A stretch of DNA of 64,000 nucleotides from Micrasema longulum (taxonomy: Eukaryota; Arthropoda; Insecta; Trichoptera; Brachycentridae). The translations under genes and the position numbers were made by a program. Below, one piece after another: positions 56,163 through 64,000 of this stretch. How positions within the stretch are numbered: the first letter of the stretch is position 1; every line of letters begins with the position of its first letter. Below the pieces are notes generated by a model. The model did no database searches and was not told the origin of the DNA. It saw only the letters and a program-made list of their open reading frames with translations. The stretch covers positions 124,001 through 188,000 of the forward strand of contig JAGVSM010002388.1 of NCBI GenBank assembly GCA_022494885.1. Direction: 5' to 3'.

Positions 56163-56665
56163 AGTAATCGTTCCCTTTCACTAGAAGAGTGTTAGGCATT
56201 TTGTTCCCTACTTTGTTTTATGTTACCGATTGCCTGAACTATATTGACCATGTATGATACTACCTCTCGTGTGAGTTCTTTATTACCTATCAGTGATGGA
56301 ATGGCGCAAAGATCTTCACCTAAGCTTCGGCATTTCGCCTCCAGCTGTTGTCTTTGAAAGCTAAAAAAGGGACAATGCATCAACAGGTAAGGAACATCTT
56401 GAGGAGTTTCATCGTCGCATGATAAGTTGTTAATCTCGAAGAACTTGAAGCGATGCAAGTAGCTCATGAACCCACCATGACCCGTGAGAATCTGGGTGAA
56501 CTCGTAGCCAACTTTCTGCATTCTCAACTCAAATAACGATCGTTCCAGAGTTAAAGGGTCCTTATTCCAATTTTTATTTTGGCAAAGCTGAGCAGAAAAT
56601 CGATGAAATCGGGGCTGCCTTTCTGTCACCTTTTTCGTTGCCAAGGATTCCGTAAGGTCAGTCTG
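56163..56665 (-). mobile_element. LINE family I-like, C-terminal end in opposite orientation
   Basis: The minus-strand frame (56644 to 56192, 150 codons) starts ATKKVTERQPRFHRFSAQLC, similar to the end of an RNase H domain, and continues EFTQILTGHGGFMSYLHRFK, CDDETPQDVPYLLMHCPFFS and REVVSYMVNIVQAI. TGHGGFxSYLHRF and C-D-x-ETPxxxxHLLxxCP are the C-terminal motifs of R1/I-type LINEs, also present in the neighbour at about 55800. The frame is intact here, so this copy is younger than its neighbour. Its tail meets the tail of the plus-strand element at 56162. Confidence 0.8.
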
Positions 56666-56939
56666 TGGTGTTGAAGAAATAGTGCGTTAGAGAACTACCA
56701 AGAAAGCTACCGAAAAGATAGAAAAATGACTGGGTGTCATCATTCCAGGACAACCCACCATCACCAACAGGTTATACGAACTAAACCGAGAGAAAAAATA
56801 AAAAGAAGTTTTGTATGTGCCATTTTAACTCATAGAAATCGCACAGACAAATATAATTAAAATAATTTACAAAAAACATAGACTATTTCCTATTAATAAA
56901 CTATACGTAAAGAGTGGACTTCTTTGTTTTAGAAAATTA
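56666..56939. other. Unassigned sequence
   Basis: No supported feature; minus-strand coding of the family I-like LINE may continue a little into it. Confidence 0.3.
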
Positions 56940-58190
56940 TTTTTATTATAGTGCCTGAAATATGTTTATTTGAATAGGAAATTGTTTAGTTATAATTTAA
57001 ATCATATTAGTAATAGATCTGATAGTGTACTGTCAGTTCCAGGATGCAGAACTAAGTTCGCACAGAGGCACTCCTTACATGTTTGTCCAAGATCTTTCAA
57101 TCTTCTTACCAAGGAACTACAAAACATTAAATCACTTGTACAATTTAAAGTAGGATTGAGGTTTTGGATTAGCATTGAAGGAACAAATAAACACATTATT
57201 TAAGCAAAAATAAAAAAAATGCACACTGCAAATAAATCATTTTTCGTAGTATCAGCATATACTATAACAGATCCTTAAAAATTTTAGGCTTTATTAATAG
57301 AACTACGTCTGATTTCCAAAGTATGCTTACACTTAAAACACTTTATTGCTCTTTAGTTCGCCCTATTCTTGAATATGCATCTGTAATCTGGTCCCCTCAT
57401 TATGCTGTTCATATCAAGCGCCTTGAATCAGTTCAACATCGTTTTATAAGAAAAATTGCATGGAAGATGGGATTGGAAAGAGGAGACTATTCATATTCTG
57501 ATATGGAGAGGTTTTTAAGCATATCAAGTCTTGAAAAACGCAGATGCATTGCAGATATAATCTGCATGTATAAAATTATGAACTGTCTCATTGATGCCCC
57601 TGAAATTTTGCAAAAGATTCTTTTAACGTTCCCACCCGTAGACTAAGAAATAATGAAATGCTTTTCCTCGGTCACTACAGGACCAATTATGGTGCACAGT
57701 CGCCTTTGCCCAGAATGATCAGGCGGGTGAACGATCATCAAGATCTTGATTATTATGGTGTAAGGATGTCTTTCTTTACAAATCAGCTAAAGAATCTGTA
57801 TAGTTAGCCTATGCTTTTTACTTAATCTAAAAAATCTATCATCTGTCTTTGCTGCTTATTTCTGTTCCTTATATTTTTTTATTCCTTTGTAAAAATTTCT
57901 TTTAATTGTAATGTTTATAATGGACTTTGTCCGTAAATAAATAAATAAAATAAAATAAATAAAATAAAATATGTTAATTTGGTTTTTTTTTTACTTTTCT
58001 TATCTTTTCTTTTCTTTTCATGGTCATTTCATACCATATATATGTGCTATAAACTTTTTAATAATTAAAAAAGGAATGGCTCACGCTCAGACAAATTTTT
58101 TTTTCTTGTTATAGCTTAATTTTAAGCTGTATTTTTCTAAAGTATATTTTAGTAATTTTATTTCTACGTAAATAATAAATGCATGAAAAA
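56940..58190 (+). mobile_element. LINE family Y, 3' end, interrupted by a young LINE
   Basis: Coding part to 57203: LFSYNLNHISNRSDSVLSVP, CRTKFAQRHSLHVCPRSFNL and LVQFKVGLRFWIS, the C-terminus of a Jockey/CR1-like protein. The 3' UTR matches 36200 to 36540 but is interrupted after CAGCATAT at 57260 and resumes with ATGTTAATTTGG at 57971. The 3' UTR hairpin seen at 36385 has lost its right arm. The tail ends near 58190. Confidence 0.78.
57261..57968 (+). mobile_element. Young 5'-truncated LINE inserted in family Y
   Basis: Open frame from about 57270: KILGFINRTTSDFQSMLTLK, TLYCSLVRPILEYASVIWSP, HYAVHIKRLESVQHRFIRKI and a domain with SLEKRRCIADIICMYKIMNC. After a single frameshift near 57625 it continues NVPTRRLRNNEMLFLGHYRT and FFTNQLKNLYS with a stop at about 57806. 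It is the thumb and C-terminus of a CR1/Jockey-like LINE close to family X. The 3' UTR ends in TAAATAAATAAAATAAAAT. A four-base ATAT is shared by both flanks, fitting a short target duplication. Confidence 0.85.
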
Positions 58191-58899
58191 AAAAACTAAT
58201 TTAAATTTATTTTTTTTAAATACCCAGTTAAGACATACTAGTAAATTGTGAAAACAGACGAAGACATATTTTGAATTCCATTAGTAAATTATCAAAAACA
58301 TTTATGTATTTTGCATTGTGTTCGTAAACCTTATTGTACTGCCTGCGCATGCGAGGACGGGAATTATTAGGGGAACCGAGATGTTTTGCAATTGGTTTAC
58401 ACCAATGCATTGCCCTATGCACCACCAGGTACAAGTAGGCATATGAAGATTTTATAATAATTTTAAAGCAAAATATGGTGTAGTAAAATATTATAAACAT
58501 GAGAATTTGATACGGCAACTAAAATGAAAATGATAAGAGCTTCTTGGAAATATGTACTTTATCTTCCTTCGCTCTTGCGGCGCGACGTGTAATCACAATA
58601 TTATAATTAAAATATATAATACATACGTAAAAACAGAGTGGAGTGTGTTGGATCATTAACGCTACACACCGAAGTGTAATAATTATAACTAGACCTGTAT
58701 TATTTCACGGAGGTATAATCAATCAAAGAGAGATTGCTCTCTGGAGAACATGCTGACTTGAGAAAATGAACACCGCATTCAAGTACAAAATGTACATAAT
58801 ACACTAAATAAACACGGGGTGACTTCGGCTTTCTAGAAAATAATAGTCATAAAATCACAAAAACTTGATTTTAATCATAAAATATGTATTAACATATAA
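58191..58899. other. Unassigned sequence
   Basis: The block CACCAATGCATTGCCCTATG with CACCACCAGGTACAAG at 58398 to 58437 resembles a very decayed SINE-1 3' part. Nothing else is supported. Confidence 0.35.
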
Positions 58900-59195
58900 C
58901 AACTGAGATAAAGAACATTTTAGAGAAGGTAATATAGAAGTGTAGGCATGACCTGTCATTGGCTGGTTTTTTTTATTTTTAATAATTAGGAAAAAAAAAA
59001 TATTTGCGTTTTTATGATTTACCGAAATATTTAATTTTGAAGGCCATTTTCAACGAGTTGTCAATAACAATTAGGAAATGGAAATCAAGTTAAGGTAGAG
59101 TGGGATTCGAACCACGGACCTTTGAGCCGTAACATTCAGAATTCTGCCCATATTTGAACATCTATATTCCTTCAATTCTTTCATCTGTTGATGTT
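58900..59195 (-). repeat. Repeat W split by a SINE-3
   Basis: The minus strand reads GAAAGAATTGAAGGAATATA and GATGTTCAAATATGGGCAGA at 59195 to 59140 (compare 20950), then after SINE-3 resumes AACCAGCCAATGACAGGTCA at about 58970 down to 58900. In intact W copies these two parts are about 25 bases apart. Confidence 0.65.
58972..59136 (-). mobile_element. SINE-3, copy 3, inside repeat W
   Basis: The minus strand has B box GGTTCGAATCC (59107 to 59117 reversed), CACTCTACCTTAACTTGATT, TCCATTTCCTAATTG and TCGTTGAAAATGGCC, collinear with 17840 to 17960. The A box half of the tRNA head is not recognisable. The tail is A-rich (TAAAAACGC.. then A and T runs). Confidence 0.65.
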
Positions 59196-61019
59196 TTCGA
59201 AATTACAAGTTTAAAAATATTTTTTATGCCACTTATATTTAGCAAAAATGTTTTTGTTTACTGGACAGTATTGCATACTCCTGTATTACTTTTAAAAAGT
59301 TACAATAAAAAAATCCAGATATTTCCCTGTTGTACAATATTTATTACCATATGGTATTGTTAGACATTAAGTATTTTAAGCTGGGCAGTTTTATTTTTTT
59401 TTCTATTTAATTAAGGGACACAGCAATAAAAGAGTGCTAAATGTTCTTAAAATAACATGTGTGAAATATGATAACATTCTTATAAGTCTAACTGCCTCCG
59501 AATAAATATCAAAGTTTCGATATTATTGTATTTTCAAGATAAGTTTCAGTTCGCGTTCCAACCAAATTTAAATAAAGTTTGTTTGACATTTTATTCTTCA
59601 AGTGACTTAATTTGTGAATCGGATAAAAACAATAGTTACAGTCTTTGCCAATTACAATCAAAAGCCTCAACGTAGGCTGTTCCTATCGATAAGCCAACCG
59701 CTACAAAAAGTACGATTTTGATTATCAAGAAAATATGATAAATGCAAAGTGGGACAAGGCTGGGATAACTATTGTCTCAGCTGTTTTTCTGCGATTATTG
59801 ATAAAAATAAGCTTCGCTGGAAACCCAAAATAGCACGAAATTGTCACGAAAAAGTCCTTTAAATATCTGCTTTATACTTTGACTGGCAGAAAAAAACTTT
59901 TTTTATAAAATAGAATCTGAAAATGCATAGAAAACAAATTTCATTGATAATGGAATAGTGTTGAAATTCTTGTGATATATACCTATTTTGCAAACCTCAA
60001 AAATGTAATGCATACCGAATCTGAGCCGCACATTCTTAAACTGGCAGCATGTCACATTTTGAAAGCTCGCAGCAATCAATATAATAGTCTAACTGATTCA
60101 ACTTCCTTCTGTGAAATTTGATGCATCATATAACACTGATATAATTGACATTGACTGAACCACTAATATTGACATTGATATTTGATGAAAACATCCAACT
60201 GTTTGTTGCCAAAAATGAGAAAGAAAACCATCGTTACTGCATCTGTCACAACATTCTTAAATAGTTGAAAGGGCAACACGAACTATGACAGAAGCTTTAG
60301 CCATATTAGGAAGAATATCTAAAAGAGAAAGCTTCATACAAAGCTTTATAAAGTTTAGAAAAGTTATGCTGAAATTCAATAGCAAGAAAAATTTTCGCGC
60401 TAATTAAAATATAAATATAATAAATCATTATAGTATAACATTATAAATAATATTTTTATGGATGCCATTTTTCAAATTTTTTCCTTGTTATAAATAAATA
60501 TTACACACAAAATTTTAAATCGTTTTGAAAACCCACATTTTTGAACTTTTCTTAGCCTAGCTATTAAAACTCAACCAAAAAACCAAAAAAACGTTTATTT
60601 GAAAGTTGATTTGATGTAAAGGAATAAAAAAAACATAATAATCTCTCTATAATAATTTTGAGTCAGGTAACTTTCTGCTCTCTGAAGGTACAATTTTGTC
60701 CAGGTGTAAAATATTTTTTATTTTTTTTTATACTATGAGAATGCATTTGATGTTACTTATCACTGACTTTGTTTAGTAGTTTCGGCCATTTTGGAGTCAT
60801 TAGTTCCAAAAAATAGTTTTTGGGGATCAGTTTTGCATAAAGCTGTCACCTAATTGGTTGTCTAAAATAAGTACTCCTTTTTATTTTTTTTCTTTTAAAT
60901 ATTTTAGTAGTTTTTACGGGAAAAATAATAACTTTTTATATTGCCATTCCCTGACGGTACACATTTTTACCATTTTTTTTTTAGTATTAATTTGTATAAT
61001 ATTTATTTTATTTTGTACA
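59196..61019. other. Long AT-rich stretch without recognised gene
   Basis: Frames at 59154 and 60858 are low-complexity. The sequence ATTTTGTCCAGGTGTAAAAT at 60692 weakly resembles the W extension. No other signal. Confidence 0.4.
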
Positions 61020-61178
61020 GCCTCGCGGAGTAATGGTCCGCGCATTTGCTTTGCCATTAAAGAGGTCTTGGGTTCGATTCCCGACATGATTGATATGAAA
61101 TAATTATTTTGAATGGTATTTTCGCACTAGAATATTTCATAGTCCCTGAACTGGTACCTAAACCGTAAGACTGATTAT

Positions 61179-61515
61179 TTTATTTATTTATTTAACATTT
61201 TCTACATAATGTTATTTGTACATTAGCGGGCTAATTGCCAAATAGTAATTTCTTCCAACCAACCAATAAAATAAAAATTGAATTTTTATAATTCAAGTAA
61301 CCGAACATATTCAATAAATTTTTTTTTTAAAAAGCTAAAGATATATAAAAATAGAAATAAACGTATTTGTTTACAAATGACCGTTAATCAAAACTATTAC
61401 TCAATGGGAAAAAGGAAAAAAGAGGAAAGCGGAAAAAGGAAAGGAGAAGAGTTCTAAGAAGAGAAAGGAGATGTTTTTTCAGACGTGATTTAAACAGAGA
61501 TAATGTAGTAACATT
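61179..61515 (-). mobile_element. LINE family J, 3' UTR, inserted in SINE-1
   Basis: Begins on the plus strand with TTTATTTATTTAACATTTTC and contains GCGGGCTAATTGCCAAATAG and CAACCAACCAATAAAATAAA, then the purine-rich GAAAAAGGAAAAAAGAGGAA, all matching 25846 to 26150. 5' truncated near 61515. Confidence 0.75.
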
Positions 61516-61568
61516 TTTGATGGTGGATGGGAGATGATTTCACAAATTATTATTTTACCTTCATTTGA

Positions 61569-61705
61569 AGGAATTATTCCTGACGATGAGGTGGTAACCT
61601 CGAAACCGGTCGAAGTGTAATTAAAAAAATTAAGTGGTTTATGCAAATTTATAAACAAACAAGTGTAAAATGTCATACCACAAAGTGAAAAATGTTTTTG
61701 ATAAC
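61569..61705 (+). promoter_or_regulatory. Hammerhead-like ribozyme motif in a Penelope-like segment
   Basis: 61572 to 61622: AATTA TTC, CTGACGA, T, GAGG, TGGTAA, CCTC, GAAA, CCGG, TC, GAA, GTG, TAATT. The TTC/GAA and AATTA/TAATT pairs can form a stem I with a 3-base bulge, GAGG/CCTC a stem II, and CC/GG a minimal stem III, leaving CTGANGA and GAAA as the unpaired core and a cleavable TC. One extra T between CTGACGA and stem II departs from the canonical core. The downstream sequence to 61705 is non-coding. Confidence 0.5.
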
Positions 61706-61773
61706 AATAATATTTATTTATTTATTTTTACATAAACGGCATAAATTGCCTTTAACATATGTTGAGCATAAAT
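61706..61773 (-). mobile_element. LINE family X, extreme 3' end
   Basis: The minus strand reads ATTTATGCTCAACATATGTT, AAAGGCAATTTATGCCGTTT and ATGTAAAAATAAATAAATA, the same as the family X 3' UTR at 52594 to 52620 joined to 52850 to 52890. It is an uninterrupted version of the site into which SINE-2 inserted. Confidence 0.75.
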
Positions 61774-61892
61774 ATGATTTCACAGATTATTATTTTACCT
61801 TCATTTGAGAAAAATGATCAAGATACGCTGCGATTGGTGTACCAATGCAGTGTCCTTTCCACCATATAATGTGGAAAGGAAATAATGATGAC

Positions 61893-62744
61893 AACCATTT
61901 TTTTTTTATTATAGGTGAAACCCGTTATCGTTATTATTATTTCAGAATTATTCCAAAAATGTGACAAGAACAACGTAACATTTGATTTTTAATCAAAATA
62001 CAGAATGTTATAATGTTAGTCTTGTATTATTCTCCGCAATAATTTGAAGGCATAAGTTGATTAAAAAGCACCTGGTAATTACTTAATGAATATTTAGATG
62101 ACATTCGCTTGCCCGACTGCTTCACTGTATCAAAAATTCCTTGTGACAGATTCAAAGTCCTTTTTGGGAAAGCATAAGGACTTCAAAAGAATTTCCTTTA
62201 GCTTTTTTCATTAGAGAACCTGCGTTAAACTATGTTTTGCGCTTTTTGAGTATGTAATTACTCTTAGCCTACCGCAGTGCAGGAAAAAAATGCTTATTAG
62301 CTTCCAGAGTTTTTGGTGAATTAAAAGGATATGCTAGACAATAAATGTGATAAATAATTATTTTTACATTTACTTATTGTTTTTGTCACTTTTTCGCAAA
62401 TGCCCCCACAATACTGTTAAAAAAATTAATTTGCACATCATATTTATTAAACATAAAAAAATGGGCAAAATCGACGTTTCGTTGTCCCGTATTTCGTAGT
62501 TTTTATTTTTAGAAAGAGTGTCAAAACAAAATTTGCTGTGTCGATAATTTTTGAAATTTTAAAAAATAGTTATCATATTTGTCTATATCATATTTATGTG
62601 TATTATATTTACGTATGTATATCATATTTGTGTATGTCCGAAGACAACAGATAAAAATGGGCGCTTTTAAGGGTTTTTGGATTGTTTTACTTCTAATAAT
62701 AAACCATTTATCAAAATAACAAAACAATAGCAGTAGACGTTTAG
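61893..62744. other. AT-rich sequence without recognised gene
   Basis: A short tandem of ATATCATATTTxTGTxT lies at 62580 to 62635. The 93-codon minus-strand frame at 62521 to 62802 partly reflects this tandem and is not supported as a gene. Confidence 0.4.
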
Positions 62745-63060
62745 GACGCGGGAACCTGATCTGATACCTTGAAAAGTAGACAAGCGTGGTAAAGGTTCTC
62801 AAGAGGCATCCACATTACATGGTCAATCCAATCGCATTGCCTCTACTTGGAATTTGGTGCGTCCGTTCTCTTAATAATTAATTCCTTATAAAGTCAAACC
62901 ACCGCTCACCCAAGATTCTTCTGAGACACTCATTCTCGTAACTCATAATTTTGCTATTTTGGGCCCTATTGAGGAAACAAGATTCGCATCCATAGAGAAG
63001 AATATGTGTTATGCAGCAATTATATAGGCGGTATTTGGTTTTTACTGATTAAATATCTTA
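62745..63060 (-). mobile_element. LINE family Z, reverse transcriptase thumb fragment
   Basis: Minus-strand translation: VKTKYRLYNCCITHILLYGC, ESCFLNRAQNSKIMSYENEC, LRRILGERWFDFIRN, one stop, LLRERTHQIPSRGNAIGLTM. This matches 12220 to 12345 and then 12960 to 13040, so it also shows how those two parts were originally joined. No 3' tail is found, so the copy is truncated at both ends. Confidence 0.72.
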
Positions 63061-64000
63061 TCCCTAAGCTTTTATATTGTTAAATGGAATTAGAATGGAA
63101 TTCATTGTAATTGAACATGCACTTGAACCGTAAAACTGGTCGCATTACCTTTCAAGTAACTAAAATGATACAAATACGCTGCTAATTTAAGAACTGTAAG
63201 TTTAAAAGTAGGTATTTTAAAAGCGGTTTCTCTAAATACCTTAAAAGTGTTTTGAATTATTTGCATTATCGAAGGTGACACTATTTTCTTTCGGGATATA
63301 TTCCATTAATTTTAAGTTCTTTGGTTGGCAAGTTTTAAGGTGCCCAAGAGATGAAAGTTTTGTAATTATTCTAATATTATTTAACGAAATTAAGCTGTCT
63401 GCGGTACTACGCGCCTTCTATAACAAGCCCATTATTATTTTCTTGTAAGTAAAAGGCAAAAGGTCAATCATAGTAATGAAAGCCTCGTTTCGTAAAGTGT
63501 TGGTTTAATGTGATTATTATCTAAGCGATGTCTGAGTTAATGCTTCTAACTACCATGTTTTGCACCTATTTCAATTCAATAGAAGGGATTTGAAGGGCAT
63601 GCAGATATTACATACATCAATATAATTATTTTTTCAGTCAGAGGCCGAGCCGGTTGTGCACTCAAATAATGCAAAAGGTCCATTCTTGTAAGACCATTTC
63701 GAGTATCTACCTGTATTTGCTTTTATCTGTTTATTTGAGATGCATTGCGATCTTCATAACTTAATCCCGTTCCACTAGTCTCACCATCTGCTAATGTCAT
63801 GCACGTGGCCATATCCTCTTATCTTGCAGTTGCGAGCAAGTACATTCTTATCGAAAATTGAGCCGGTTACTTGAATATTGTTACATTGGAATGTACATCA
63901 TGTAAATCATAAAAACAGACAATTTTAACGACTTAACAATTATTATTCCCCGCACAAAATAAGTATTTTTTTGTATTTTGGTGCAAATAATAATTTCGAT
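63061..64000. other. Unassigned sequence
   Basis: No supported frame or repeat. The stretch 63640 to 63840 is less AT-rich but without coding signal. Confidence 0.4.

Larger units (their letters stand above)
61020..61892 (+). mobile_element. SINE-1 with nested insertions
   Basis: Head and first body at 61020 to 61178: CCTCGCGGAGTAATGGTCCG, B box GGTTCGATTCC, GATTGATATGAAATAATTAT and CCCTGAACTGGTACC. The 3' part is at 61787 to 61892: TTACCTTCATTTGAGAAAAA, GATCAAGATACGCTGCGATT, and GTGGAAAGGAAATAATGATG. Between them lie a family J LINE tail, a Penelope-like segment and a family X LINE tail. Confidence 0.8.

Overview
The window is AT-rich nuclear DNA of an arthropod, most probably an insect. 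The evidence is the density and kind of repeats: many 5'-truncated non-LTR retrotransposons (LINEs), tRNA-headed SINEs, Penelope-like sequence, short inverted-repeat DNA elements, and tails made of (TAAA)n or (GAT)n. The species cannot be named from the sequence. I found no host protein gene, no true tRNA or rRNA gene and no CRISPR array. Almost every long open frame is a retrotransposon fragment or its shadow.

Family labels here are local to this window. LINE family R (RTE-like C-terminus, triplet tails) is at 1917, 4812, 11000, 44065 and 47180. Family Z (RTE-like, GAT tail) is at 10122, 12061/12950 and 62745. Family J is at 23125, 25846 and 61179. Family X is at 49755 and 61706. Family Y is at 35804 and 56940. 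Family I (R1/I-like with RNase H) is at 53360 and 56163. Single LINE remnants fill much of the rest. SINE-1 has about a dozen copies with a tRNA head and a (GATG) tail. SINE-2 has two young copies at 8817 and 52651, and SINE-3 has three copies at 17818, 44690 and 58972. Unclassified repeats T, U, V and W each occur two or more times. M1 and M2 are inverted-repeat DNA elements.

Layout. From 1 to 17 kb there are scattered LINE and SINE pieces, with V and M2. From 17 to 35 kb there are SINE-3, the U pair, a large inverted repeat carrying a hammerhead-like motif at 22 kb, family J, and SINE-1 copies, one of them split by a LINE. From 35 to 47 kb there are nested family Y, a cluster of SINE-1, an L2/CR1-like LINE, a Penelope-like GIY-YIG fragment and the second M2. 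From 47 to 58 kb is the LINE-rich core: family R, the largest LINE (X, about 3 kb, hit by SINE-2), two family I copies in opposite orientation, and family Y split by a young LINE. From 58 to 64 kb there are SINE-3 nested in W and a SINE-1 nested with three other elements.

The most interesting signals are four. (1) A recurring hairpin, CTGA(C/A)GA-N-stem-GAAA-CCGG/CTAG, resembles the hammerhead ribozyme of Penelope-like elements, lies beside a GIY-YIG fragment, and at 61.6 kb also has a foldable stem I. (2) A SINE-2 copy carries a 20-nt tag identical to LINE sequence 1.4 kb away, which suggests a template-switch chimera. (3) SINE-1 and LINE Z share their 3' end, which suggests a partner for mobilisation. 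(4) Nested insertions can be dated relative to each other because a second, uninterrupted copy lies in the same window.
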